DNA from: Evernia prunastri
Taxonomy: Eukaryota; Ascomycota; Lecanoromycetes; Lecanorales; Parmeliaceae
Direction: 5' to 3'
NCBI GenBank assembly: GCA_003184365.1
Contig: NKYR01000204.1
Span: forward strand, 1 to 45,680
DNA: 45,680 nt
In this document: positions 1-9,980 of the stretch, piece by piece
How positions within the stretch are numbered: position 1 is the first letter of the stretch
Layout of the letters: each line of letters starts with the position of its first letter
Translations under genes and position numbers: made by a program
The notes under the pieces: model-generated
Databases searched by the model: none
Told to the model about the DNA's origin: nothing
Seen by the model: the letters and a program-made list of their open reading frames with translations, nothing else

Positions 1-900
1 CGTCCTAACACAAAAGTCCGCGAAGCGATCTAGACTCTTTTGGGCTTAGTCCCGCGTTAGCTTTGGGACTAAGGTAGGACGCCGGCGCTAGGAGGCAACC
101 CGCGCCGGGTCTCAGGTCGGCAGGGGTCAAAAAAATCTCGGCGGGGGTCAGCATAACCGAAGTATATGCGCTCGTCGGGGGTCAGACGGATATACTCAGC
201 ATATGCAGAGACTTCATAGGGGGTCAAATTTTTTAGATCGAGACTAATAGTTTTAGCTTCGACGACGTAGTCCTTCCGCCTCGAAAGCACCCCTTCGCCC
301 CGAAAGCACCCCAAAAATCTGCCCTGAAAGCACTCCAAAAGTCCGTCCTCGCTCTAAAAAGCCCGCCCCGAAAGCACTTCAAAAGTCCGCTCTCGCTCTA
401 AAAGTTTTCGACTATCACCTTGTGAGGTAGTAAGTCACACCCGACTTCGGGGTGCGCTATCCGGATGATCCCGGAGTCGGGTGTGACTTACTACCTCACA
501 AGGTGATAATCTTGAAAGGAAAAAAAAAAAAAACTTATCGTAAGTTAATGTTTCTTTACGCTTAAGACACGTTATATAGTTAAAATCAATAGAATATGCT
601 TTAAATCGTTTAAACTGATCGATAAGTTTTCGATTAGAAAAAAGTTCATGGGGGGTCAAGCGGATCTGCTCAGCATATGCATTGATCTCATGGGGGGTCA
701 AAGCCGGATATACTGAGCATATGCCGGCGCGATCCCCGCCGAGGTTTTTTTGACCCCTGCCGAGCTGATAGCCCCAGCGGCGCACCATTTCATATCCATA
801 CCCAAGCGCCACATTAAGGGACTGCGAAGCCTGCCGCTGCGATAAAGCAAATACCCCCTGAATATCTCCCAGAAAATGCAACATCGAGCCGCCGTTCGAG
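1..900. repeat. Repeat-rich left edge with degenerate tandem units
   Basis: This stretch is a mosaic of short degenerate repeats rather than a gene. The motif GGGGGTCA (five or six G, then TCA) recurs near 147, 176, 220, 652 and 695. A unit of about 48 bp containing GGATATACTCAGCATATG recurs near 190, 660 and 708 with substitutions. Near 285-400 units of the form CGAAAGCACNCCAAAA are tandemly repeated. On the minus strand the 48-bp unit reads as a repeated peptide (LTPYEVSAYAEYIRLTPDE and variants), which suggests decayed copies of one coding segment, perhaps from a transposon. No complete reading frame survives and I do not recognise the protein. Confidence 0.6.
413..508. repeat. Perfect 34-bp inverted repeat, 28-bp loop
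   Basis: Bases 413-446 and 475-508 are exact reverse complements over 34 positions, starting TATCACCTTGTGAGG and ending CCTCACAAGGTGATA. The arms are separated by 28 bases, so the strand could fold into a strong hairpin. The right arm is followed at 518-532 by an A-rich run and an AT-rich stretch. It could be a miniature inverted-repeat element or two transposon termini joined head to head; nothing in the loop decides between these. Confidence 0.85.
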
Positions 901-1455
901 TTGATAAAAAAAGTATGTCGTTGGTAGGACCGGGAAGATGCACAAACCCAACTGGGAGTCTACGACCCCGAGATCTTTTCTCCATAGGTCCTTGTCAGGG
1001 CAATAAAACTACACGTATGATAGGGCGACCTGCGAGACAACGAGATGTAGGATCCCTGATGGTAACGTAGTCATATCGTTTATGAAAAGGGCTCCTAGGA
1101 GTTCAAAAAGCAGCATGAGAACGGGGTGGAAAAGTACCCATATGGGTAGTTGGAACACGTCTAAAACAGCCACCAATGATCCACACCTAGCGCCCCAATT
1201 CCACTTGGCTTATAGGGTTGCGTGCCACACTTGGATCGTCAGTTAGCCATGATGGGATGATGGCTATTGCGCAGCATCCTGCCAATCGCACGTATGTTCG
1301 ATCGCTGGGGATTGCACCCAAAGTCATCTAGGACCCTGATCTTTTCACCTAGTGATTGAATTACTACAGCCTATCAGAAGCAATATGCACCGTGCAATTG
1401 ACAATAAGCAAGGTAATAGTCCGTCGTGTCCGCTTCTAGTATGTAGGCAATCTGT
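901..1455. other. Intergenic stretch downstream of the PKS
   Basis: This is the sequence between the left repeats and the end of the PKS remnant. Base composition is ordinary and the open frames are short and without family features. I see no gene, clear repeat or RNA in it. Confidence 0.5.
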
Positions 1456-1679
1456 CTATCGGACCCCCTGCATCAACCGACTGTTCCTCGCAACCGTCAT
1501 CGCTATCGCCGTCGCCGTCGCGCCCCCCAAGATCTCAAACACGGCCATCTCCGCCGCAAACTCCTTGGTGATCCACGTCACGCAGCTCGATCGCAGCAAC
1601 GAATCCACCCCGTACGAGTGCACCGGCTTGTCGGGGTCGATGCCTTCGCTCGACGTCGACAGGGTCTGCGATAATTTAT
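1456..1679 (-). pseudogene. PKS acyl carrier protein domain (C-terminus)
   Basis: The phosphopantetheine attachment motif YGVDSL is intact, with the serine codon at 1600-1602. Seven residues after it the sequence reads RSSCVTW where relatives have an AIELRxW helix. Deleting one base and inserting another in the DNA would restore that helix, so two opposite one-base indels about 20 bp apart (roughly 1572-1594) seem to cancel. The frame then runs through EFAAEMAVFEILGG to a stop at 1456-1458, a plausible natural end. Confidence 0.88.
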
Positions 1680-2687
1680 TGATCAGGACCTGCAGGGCGA
1701 CGGATCCGGCCTCGGGAACCGAGCCGGCGCTTGCGAAGAGGACGCGGAAATCGATCGAGTCGTTGGGGGCGCCTGAGGCGAGGATGGTGTCGCCGCGGAC
1801 CTGGTACATGTGGCCGAAGAGCGGTTTGCGCATCCAGGGCGCCTCGTCGATGCCCTTTGGGTGCAGGCTGGCAGGGGTCTCGATGCCCACGACTGTTTGG
1901 CACGTTTGCGTCGTCAGGATGTCTAGGGCTGGGTCGCAGTAGTAGTCGAGGAGGGCGAAAAGTTCGGTATGTCTCAGTGGGAAGTAGAAGCCTGAATCCA
2001 TCAATCGGTGCTGAAGGGATTCGTTCTCCGAAAAAAACCCCTCGGAGACCATGACGCCGAGGTCTATGGAGACTGTTTTTTCCCCTTGAGCGATGCGGTA
2101 GTGTGCGAGTGCGTCTTTGTATGTGTTCCCGGCCGCGTAGTTGGCTTGCCCTCCTTGTCCTATTATGCCACTGATGGAAGAAAGCAGGACGAAAAAGTCC
2201 ATGTTCTTTGGCAAGAGCGTATGCAGGTTCCATGACGAGTGTGTCTTTGAGTTGGTGCCTACTTTCCAATCTTCGTAGGCCATGTTGGCGAATAGAGCGT
2301 CCTACTTGGCGGTGAGTGGATACTTGGAAACAAAGGGCAGATGACACGACTAACTCTCAATATCATGCTGGCCTGGATGCATCCCATGACTGGCGGCATC
2401 GTTTCCGCACAGTGATCAAGAGCGAGCTTCAATGCAGAGGCATCAGTCATATCGCATGCTGGAGTCTTGACTCGAGCAACTTCTGCCGCCAACGTTCTGA
2501 GAAACGCGATCGTTTTCTGATCTCGAGCACCAGATCGAGATAACAAGATGAGGTTTCTGGCACCTCGGCCGACCATCCACGTTGCAATGCTTCGACCAAG
2601 CCCTCCAAGGCCGCCACCGATTACGTACGTCTTGTCCGCCTCGAAATAATAACTAGGCTTTGTTTTCAGAATCGTCTGAAACAGCAT
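1680..2687 (-). pseudogene. PKS ketoreductase domain (little damaged)
   Basis: The NADPH-binding motif TYVIGGGLGGLGR is followed by the DMTD region, and after a 53-nt intron (2302-2354, donor GTTAGT, acceptor AAGTAG) by MAYEDWK, the catalytic serine in LLSSISGIIGQ and the tyrosine in QANYAAGN. No stop or frameshift is seen inside this domain once the intron is removed. It is the best-preserved part of the synthase, but nothing can translate it from the PKS start. Confidence 0.88.
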
Positions 2688-2703
2688 TAGCTTGATTATT
2701 TCT

Positions 2704-3846
2704 TTACATGGACAATGAACTCAAGGGCACGGGATCTTCCTTCTTGACTTCTACTACAATTTTGGCATCGTTCTGCCCGCTTTGCATGAATCGAAACGCT
2801 TGCTCGATTTCGGAAGTTGTGTAGACGTGTAAGGGATGAGCATCGTGCAGCTTCTTCGTCTTCACTAGGTCAATGATCGACGTCAACGCTTCCCGCATAA
2901 GCCACGGTCGCTCTTGCGACAAAGACGCAACATCGATTGCACTGAAGGTGACATTCTTTGCAAAATGAAACATTGGCAGTCGCTGATGCGACAGTATATC
3001 CTTCTAACCAATCTCGAGAAACCTTCCGTATGGTGCAATACATTCCCAGGACGCCACGAGACTATCACCAGAAAGAGAGTTAAGAATGACATGCACCCCT
3101 TTACCTTTAGTCATGCGTTTGACGCCTTGGGCGAAAGTCGCATCTCTACTGTAGAATATGTGATCTTCTGGAATATCGTAAAGATTCATTAAAAGTTTTC
3201 TCTTTTTCTTGGACCCAACAGTGGTAAACACTTCGGCGCCAAAGAGTTGCGCGACTTGTATAGCGGCTTGACCGGTCCCTCCGGCACCCGAGTGGATTAG
3301 TACCGTCTCTGAATTCTTTATATTTCCGATATGATTAGTGAATAATACGCTGTGATGAATACTGTTGGTAAGGCAGCTACTTCAACCGTCGATAGTTGGT
3401 CAGCGATTCTCACAACGTTCCTGAGAGCTCACTCGCGCAAAGGATTTGAAAAGATCCAAACTCGAAACACAGACACGCTCGCCGGATTTAAGATCGCAGT
3501 CTTGGCCAACGCGAGTGACGACGCCAGTGCATTCGCTACCCAGTGTCCTGAAGCTTCCTTGTCCCAGAGCAGCAAGGCAGTCCCTGAAGTTCAGTCCAAA
3601 TGCTTTGACCTCGACCTCGACTTCACCTGGGGCTAACGGTAGCGCGTACTCTGTATCCTCTATCCATGACAGGCTCTCTGATGAGCCTGGCGACTTGATA
3701 CAGATCTCCAGTGGTGGGCCGCCTCCAAATTTTTGGATGGCAGACTGCTCTGGCAACGTTCGTCGCAAAATCTTTGTATTCAGATCACTGCCTTCGATGA
3801 TGCGGTCGACCTGAAGTAGCCCATCCAGTTCAGTATACGCTGGCTC
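2704..3846 (-). pseudogene. PKS enoylreductase domain remnant
   Basis: The ER reduces the enoyl intermediate with NADPH. Visible parts in order are the substrate-side fold (VEVEVKAFGLNFRDCLAALG), the NADPH-binding loop (HSGAGGTGQAAIQVAQ), ILNSLSGDSL, and the C-terminal part to QNDAKIVVEVKKEDPVP. The frame is broken three times. There is an extra G near 3420 within SSQ-NVVRIADQ, a missing base near 3332 within SLI-HIGN, and an in-frame TAG at 3004-3006 after RFLEIG, where relatives have lysine. The presence of an ER marks the enzyme as fully reducing, without need of a trans-acting partner. Confidence 0.9.
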
Positions 3847-4379
3847 TTATTGGGGGTTGATCGAGTTGGCAACGGTGGCCATGAAGGCCTTCAGGATGTT
3901 TTGGACAATTTGTTCATTGGATGTCCCTTCGGGATCGATTGCCAGTGTGACAAGCGGACTTTCGGCAATCTCCGTTCGCAACACTCTGTCAAGACCATCT
4001 ATCATCCCGAGTGCCGGTGATCCAGACGCACCTCCACCTTTGGTCACCCACAAGGTACCACCAGCACTGATAAGTAAACGTCGAATGTTATAGAACTCAT
4101 CGCGCTGCAAGTTGAAGAGTAGTGGCCTCTCGAGTTCGCATGACACGATGCAGAAGACCTTACTGAGATCACTAATCGATGCTGTTTTGAGAGGAAGTAT
4201 ACTGCAATCGGGGACTCCCAGTGATTGGAGTTGAAATCCAAGCTGCTGCGCTATAGAATCCTCAGCCATCCGATCGTCGGTCACGATCATGGTCTTTCGG
4301 AGGCAAAGTGGGCTTGCCGATTCCCTTGACTCATCAATGGCTGTTGATATGATGATACTCAATTCATGGCAACACTCGC
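3847..4379 (-). pseudogene. PKS structural (pseudo-KR) region between MT and ER
   Basis: An open stretch of about 170 codons reads ELSIIISTAIDESRE through GGTLWVTKGGGASGSPALG to VTLAIDPEGTS. This is the catalytically silent structural subdomain that pairs with the KR in reducing PKSs. It ends with an in-frame TAA at 3847-3849; the same frame continues directly into EPAYTELDGLLQVDR, so the stop is a nonsense mutation rather than a natural end. Confidence 0.82.
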
Positions 4380-4558
4380 TCTGGAAATCCCGTAGGACGA
4401 TTTCGGTACCGGAACAGCCTTGCTGAGTAAGTAGTTCATGCTATGACCCTATGGTGATGCGTGGACTCCATTGCCGGTATGTCTCGCTTGAAAGCCACCA
4501 GCCGGGCAGCAGGCCGAAAACGAATCCACTTCTTAGCATTTGAGGCTCTATCACCTCG
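4380..4558 (-). pseudogene. PKS C-methyltransferase domain, C-terminal part
   Basis: Immediately on the other side of the transposon the PKS frame resumes with EVIEPQMLRSGFVFGLLPGW, a typical end of the HR-PKS methyltransferase, followed by the SETYRQWSPRI motif and then a stop-containing stretch before TEIVLRDFQSECCHE. Removing the element joins this piece in frame to the N-terminal part at a tyrosine codon. This supports insertion into an already expressed or recently dead gene. Confidence 0.82.
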
Positions 4559-4614
4559 TATCCCACGGATTGGCGCCGTGGGCACAAAATGTCTTGGCAT
4601 CCCCCACCAAAAAT

Positions 4615-5174
4615 CTATGTACATGGTATTGCTTCCAAATGCTCCTTCCAACACGCAATATGATTACATATATGAATATCACATAGTTTACAGCCATGAA
4701 TACTTCTAGGGGCTCGCTGTCGCCGTTTCCTTTTGTCCAAATCCCGTGGTCTGACTGAATTATTTGATAATTCCAATAATGGCTTCCTAATTTTGGCTGG
4801 ATTTGGTACTTTTCTCCCCACATATGAGCATGGTACGCAGTATTTAGGCTTGTCCCCCATACGTTCTAGCCTACCATGGTCACGAGCGGGTGCCGGATGT
4901 ACTCGTGTTGACAGAGACTCTTTGACTGAGCTGGGAAGACCTGTTAATCGCTCAGAATTTTCGAATAATTGATTGGAAAGTTTGACACGGAACTCCCTGT
5001 GACTCCGGTGCTCCCAGGACTCAGCACGGGGTCTCTCCGGAGTACAATGAGCTATTTTATAGCTGTTGACGACGGTGGTATCCAATAGAAAATGCCACAG
5101 TGGCTTCCAGTTCTTGAAATGTACTCGTTGTGTATTGTAATAACAACGCAATTGATCCGCATTGTCAACCCCGT
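4615..5174 (-). pseudogene. Transposase C-terminal fragment (zinc-binding tail)
   Basis: The frame from the N at 5175 to a stop at 4615-4617 begins GVDNADQLRCYYNTQRVHF and ends with a Cys/His-rich tail (CVPC, CKLC, CNHIAC). This is the end of a piggyBac-type transposase, about 185 residues. The stop lies about 25 bp inside the terminal repeat, as expected for a compact transposon. The DDD catalytic core that should precede it is not in the window, probably lost at the assembly join. Confidence 0.8.
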
Positions 5175-5175
5175 N

Positions 5176-5810
5176 TCGAAGCGTATCGCTTAGGGGTTCC
5201 AATTTGTCAAATGTGCTTTCCTTTTGACCAGGGGATATGGGCTTTGAGACATGAAGAAATCTGTCTATTTGTTGCCACCTTTTGAGACTAATATGCTTCA
5301 AAATCTGCTCATGAACGGCTCCCTTAAGAGGATCCGTATTCCAGAATTCTTTGATACCAGACTCCGAATGTAGATCCATCCAAATGGACACCCCTAAGTA
5401 GGCTCGAAATTCTTTGACTGTAGTGGGAAATCAAGTACGTGTCTCAGGCTTTTCAGGCCCTGGATACAAGAAAGCATACTCATTTGTATGCTGCACGAGT
5501 ACTTTTAGAGTCTCTTCGCTAAAAATCAAGCTGAAAATAGCATAGGGATTATTGGGAGCAACGGTAGCTGGCAATTGACCCTGGCCATCAGAATATGGCT
5601 TGGTGATTTTCGTAGGGATGAACTTAGGCAATGGCCATGGCTTTGGGCGAGGTTCTTTTGGGACCTTTGTGGGCTTTGGATCCTGTCTCACATGGTCTAA
5701 ATCATTTGACACCTTATTGCGAGGCATGGTAGTGTTATTAAATAGTGTTATTTGGCTATTTGGAAGACGCGTTGTTTTGATGGTTTTTGGTAGTGGGGCT
5801 GTAAGGCTGA
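5176..5810. repeat. 635-bp direct repeat, copy A (transposase N-terminal half)
   Basis: Bases 5176-5810 match 5862-6496 over their full 635 positions with one difference noticed (T at about 5375 where the other copy has C, giving Asp instead of Gly). An N directly precedes copy A (5175) and another follows it (5811). The repeat carries the transposase N-terminus and SIWM region on the minus strand. The placement of N bases exactly at the repeat edges makes an assembly artefact more likely than a real tandem duplication. Confidence 0.85.
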
Positions 5811-5861
5811 NTCATCAACAGCTAGATGTGTGCCCGCTTTCCAGTACTTTTTGAAGGTCTG

Positions 5862-6496
5862 TCGAAGCGTATCGCTTAGGGGTTCCAATTTGTCAAATGT
5901 GCTTTCCTTTTGACCAGGGGATATGGGCTTTGAGACATGAAGAAATCTGTCTATTTGTTGCCACCTTTTGAGACTAATATGCTTCAAAATCTGCTCATGA
6001 ACGGCTCCCTTAAGAGGATCCGTATTCCAGAATTCTTTGATACCAGACTCCGAATGTAGACCCATCCAAATGGACACCCCTAAGTAGGCTCGAAATTCTT
6101 TGACTGTAGTGGGAAATCAAGTACGTGTCTCAGGCTTTTCAGGCCCTGGATACAAGAAAGCATACTCATTTGTATGCTGCACGAGTACTTTTAGAGTCTC
6201 TTCGCTAAAAATCAAGCTGAAAATAGCATAGGGATTATTGGGAGCAACGGTAGCTGGCAATTGACCCTGGCCATCAGAATATGGCTTGGTGATTTTCGTA
6301 GGGATGAACTTAGGCAATGGCCATGGCTTTGGGCGAGGTTCTTTTGGGACCTTTGTGGGCTTTGGATCCTGTCTCACATGGTCTAAATCATTTGACACCT
6401 TATTGCGAGGCATGGTAGTGTTATTAAATAGTGTTATTTGGCTATTTGGAAGACGCGTTGTTTTGATGGTTTTTGGTAGTGGGGCTGTAAGGCTGA
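5862..6496. repeat. 635-bp direct repeat, copy B (transposase N-terminal half)
   Basis: This is the partner of the repeat at 5176-5810. This copy continues outward into the right terminal inverted repeat. Inward it continues for about 50 bp (5812-5861), reading QTFKKYWKAGTHLAVD, up to the N at 5811. It therefore extends the transposase towards its first catalytic Asp, which copy A does not. Each copy appears to be the end of a different contig of the same element. Confidence 0.8.
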
Positions 6497-6532
6497 ACCC
6501 CTGAATTTTGTGCCCTGCCAATCCGTGGGATA

Positions 6533-7300
6533 GTACAAGTTTGCGACATTCGAGGCAACTATCAGGTCGTAGGCTCCGGCTTCGAAACCTTGCGCCGTGG
6601 GGTCTTTCTCAATGTCCAAAGATTTGAAATGAACTCTTCTGTGATCCGTAAAAGTCTTACGCGCGGTTTCAAAGAACGACGGAGAGATGTCGGTAAAGTC
6701 GTACCGATCAAAGCGTGGAGTTCCTTCGGCGTCTCCGTTATGGGTCAAGCTGTCCAGAACAGAGCCAGTCATACTGCCAGTTCCAGCGCCGATTTCAAGA
6801 ATTCTCATGTTGGGATGTGTGTGAGCTAGTGCGTCCAGGTAACGGCAGAATGCGGGCAAGCAATTGCTGCTGCTGTACAGCTCACGATAAAAGTCGCTGG
6901 CAAGATCACCTTTGAACAGGAGATCTAGCGGATCGACCTCACCGTGCAAAATCTGTACAAGATCCTCTCCAACCGCAGCAAATAGCTTCCCCTGCTTGTT
7001 GAGTACCGAGATCCGCTTGCAGAGGGTCTCGTAGCACTCTGCGTCTTGCAAGCTGCCCTTCCACTCAGGGTTACTATGTGGTAATTGGGCCATATGGAAC
7101 TTCTCTAGCTGCATCCTAATCCAGTCTATATACTTCCGATGGTGGGGCCTCAGATTCTCGGGTTCCTTCGTCACGATTGAATCTAGAGTTTTCGAGACGA
7201 ACATCAACAAAAGGTGCGTGAGATCCTCGAAGAAGTCGGCTGGGTCCACTCCGATTTTGGGAGCCCTTTCGCAGTATTGGAGCATCTGCGATGGTTCTGA
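6533..7300 (-). pseudogene. PKS C-methyltransferase domain, N-terminal part
   Basis: This part holds the SAM-binding motif I (ILEIGAGTGSMT) and the later DLIVASNV motif of the PKS methyltransferase, which adds methyl groups from S-adenosylmethionine to the chain. The frame is open through the whole part. It then runs into transposon sequence right after ASNVANLY, so an open frame of about 430 codons is a PKS-transposon chimera whose last residues are not PKS. Compared with relatives, about 25 residues between ASNV and the LYEVIEP-type strand seem to be missing as well; that is from family memory, not an alignment. Confidence 0.88.
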
Positions 7301-8640
7301 TAGATCAGTGGTAGGTTTGCGTTCTGGATCAGAACAGAGTTGTTTTGTCTCAATGCCAGATAGGGTGCTAGCTTCATGGCTCGATACAATCGTCATTTCT
7401 AGCCCGTCCATCTGTATCAAGAGGTTTCTTCTGGTGTCATTCATGACAGAGATGGAAGCTTCGATCGCGTGGAAGCTCCTCGGCACTGAAGTCGCCACAG
7501 CTTTGACGGTCCCATCATCTCGAAGTCCAGAACTCGACACCCACATTTCCCTTATATGCGTGGGGACCATGGTTGATATCGCGTCTGTGCCTTGCGTAAG
7601 GGTCGCAAAAACAAGCTGCATCATTGCATCCAGACTTGTGGGATGTATAACATGCGCGTGTGCCGTGCTAGCATTCGCTTGAGATAAGCTCACATCAGCG
7701 GCTGCCATTCCCCCGTCATTGAAACGCACTGTTTCCAGAAGCTGGAATGTCGGCCCGTATCCATACTCAAATTTCTGCCAACGCCCGTAAAGCGCTTTCG
7801 GGTCAATGCTTTTGCTGCACGATCGGGCAGCGTCTTCATCGATCTGTCGTTAATGGTGTGTCTCCTCGGCGGCTTCCTTTCCTTCGTCTGTCTCACCGGG
7901 GTATTCTTGATACGTGACCTTGATAGTGCCGCGACAGTTCTCAATCAATTGGTCTCTCTCGTGAAGACAAATTTTGAAGTCCATCGAGATATTGTTCCCT
8001 TCAATGGCTTCCCGTACAGGACGGAGGTAAAACATTGTCTCAACACCGGCTGGCTCGAGTGTCACATTGAGCGGCCTGAGAAATGATGTGTTTGTGATTT
8101 TGAAACCTTCGATAGATCGAGTTTTATCGGCCATCTGGTTTGCGGCCTCAATCGCCATTACGAGCATACCGGCTGCCGGATATAATAGAGACCCATCAAT
8201 CTGTTCAGCCACTTAGTGTTGCCTTACACGAAAGACCAGATATCTAGCCATTTAATTCTTTCTACAGGGTTGACTTTATGATATTTTGGCCTCAAGCAAA
8301 TAAATGACGCTTACAAGTCACGGAAAGAAAATTTTAGTCACCCTGTGGTCTTCAACCCAAGGCATTTCTGATACTTTTATCACGTTGCGCCACCTAGCTT
8401 CCGAGGCATTCCAGTCTGCAACAGGGCTCCCAAGCAGGTCAAGTCTGGGGGCTTTCCGAAATCTAAATCCTTTACTAGTCCTGTTCTCATGCCAATAAGT
8501 TTGTGAGTGATCAAAGGGATACTCAGGTAGGTCGGTCAATGCTGCCAAATGATTGAAACGATCGCACGAGTCTGCATCTAACCTATTCAACCTATCTAGA
8601 TTGACGGGGTGGCCGGAGCAATGGAGACGACCACCCATCT
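7300..8640 (-). pseudogene. PKS dehydratase domain remnant
   Basis: The DH removes water from beta-hydroxyacyl chains. After splicing a proposed 141-nt intron (8201-8341), the hot-dog-fold motif reads HRIDGSLLYPAAGM, with the catalytic His and the Gly and Pro of HxxxGxxxxP in place. The second half, with QLVFATL and the HPTSLDAMMQ motif (catalytic Asp), lies in the long open stretch upstream of the MT. The two halves are in one frame but separated by an in-frame TAA at 7850-7852, so the domain cannot be translated whole. Confidence 0.88.
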
Positions 8641-8659
8641 CTAGTGTTGTGTCTAATGC

Positions 8660-9950
8660 AGAAAAATTTCTTCTTAGTATGGAGTACCCGACGTCACTGC
8701 CCCTTGGTCTGGTCTATCCTGGATAGCAGTCTGTAGAGCCGAATGAGGTCCTATCTCAAGAAGATCGTGTGCCGCTGCAATGTGCTTGTGGCTACCGTTC
8801 AATTTGTTGAAGATGCTTTTTACCGGACGGACGAAATTGTATGTGCCCCAGTGCCTCTGTGAACCTCACTGGCGAGACCATGTTCTTGCGCCAGTATTCG
8901 CCTTGACACAGTTCTGACGCCGACTTGCGGGTGCCAGTAACAGAGGATATAAAAGTGGCAGATATGGGAGCAGGCTCACCGTGTTGCAGATCTTTGATCA
9001 GTGCTAAATAGTCAGATACGATTGCATTCATTCGAGTGGAGTGATATGCGACATCAACCTTGAGTCTTCGAGCGAAGATTGATCTTTTTTCCAAAATTTC
9101 TTGGAGATACTCGAGCTGAACATCCCCGCCTGAGACTGTGACATTCTTCGGGCTGTTGATGCAGGCAACATGGAGATCATGCTCTCCGAAGTGTAGTGCT
9201 ACTTTGTCGAGATAGGGCAGCACTTGAGATTCGGACAAAGCGACCGCGGACATGGCGCCTCGACTCTGATCGGACCTGACCAAAGTAGTTGCAAGGAGCC
9301 CACGGTAATAGGCAACTTTACATGCCGAATGGCTAGAAAGAGCACCAACACAATACCTAGAAGATTGAGAATACAAAACACAGTGCGGAAGATATTCGAA
9401 CTTACGCTGCTGCGATCTCGCCTGATGAAAGGCCAACAACGATGGATGGATAAACCTCGAAGCTTTTTAAGAGGTCGACCAAAGCAATCTGCAAGGCTGT
9501 GCAAAGAGGCTGGCTGAATTCTGGTCGGTCAACGGTCGATGCGGCTTTGTCTCGGAGGAGCTCATCTGATGAAGGTTAGACCCTCAGACCTGCATCATAG
9601 CAAGAAGCGAAGACCAGACCCGTCAGAGACCACTGGCAGCCGAAGCCGTGAAAATACATTTCTGCCTCTTGGATACTATTTCTAAACACAGGGAAAGACA
9701 GGAGCTCTCTTCCCATGGCATACCACTGCGCTCCCTGTCCGGTAAAGACGAATCCCAGCTTCGGATTCGTGACGGCGCGTACAGGTTTGGACAGTTTACA
9801 TTGTATATCATGCAATTGTTCTAGCGAGCTTGCGACTGCAAATGACCTCCAAGGCAAGAGGCCTCTACGAGTATTCAATGTGAACGCAAGGTTTTCCATA
9901 TACATTTCGGCCTCCTTCGGCGGAAGAGAAAGACGGGCGAAATATTGACC
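8660..9950 (-). pseudogene. PKS acyltransferase domain remnant
   Basis: The AT loads malonyl extender units. The entry motif GFVFTGQGAQW is readable near 9760-9730. The nucleophile motif, normally GHSSGE, reads GLSSGE: the serine remains (codon 9426-9428) but the preceding histidine is leucine (CTT, 9429-9431). Introns at 9566-9619 and 9357-9405 restore the frame. The downstream AYHS motif and KNMVSPVRFTEALG are present. A one-base insertion near 8838 breaks the frame before KSIFNKLNG, and a one-base loss near 8686 breaks it again before YSILRRNF. The His-to-Leu change is a transversion, so it is ordinary decay rather than RIP. Confidence 0.9.
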
Positions 9951-9980
9951 GTAAATTTTACTCAGAGGGTTTGATCCGCC

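Larger units (their letters stand above)
4559..6532 (-). mobile_element. DNA transposon, piggyBac-type (DDE_Tnp_1_7), inserted in PKS
   Basis: Terminal inverted repeats TATCCCACGGATTGGC (4559-4574, and its complement at 6517-6532) are perfect over 16 bp. After a small indel they continue for another 11 bp (GGGCACAAAAT). Inside, on the minus strand, are pieces of a piggyBac-like transposase. They include an N-terminal region starting MPRNKVSNDLDHVRQD, a core with SIWMGLHSESGIKEFWNTDP, and a cysteine-rich C-terminus with CVPCSYVG and CKLCDIHICNHIACW, the zinc-binding tail typical of the family. The catalytic middle is missing where N bases stand at 5175 and 5811. A TGA interrupts the frame after PETRT in both copies of the repeated part. 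The TTAA target duplication usual for piggyBac is not seen; TA lies at each end. Confidence 0.85.

Noticed and set aside
1352..2054. Plus-strand open frames of 107-196 codons opposite the KR/ACP
   Set aside because: They are antisense shadows of well-recognised PKS domains on the minus strand and show no family motif of their own.
3010..3231. Plus-strand open frame antisense to the ER
   Set aside because: The minus-strand frame carries the ER blocks; the antisense frame has none.
9300..9440. Frameshift in the AT after SSGEIAA
   Set aside because: A 49-nt GT-AG intron (9357-9405) restores the frame to YCVGALSS exactly, so it is an intron rather than a lesion.
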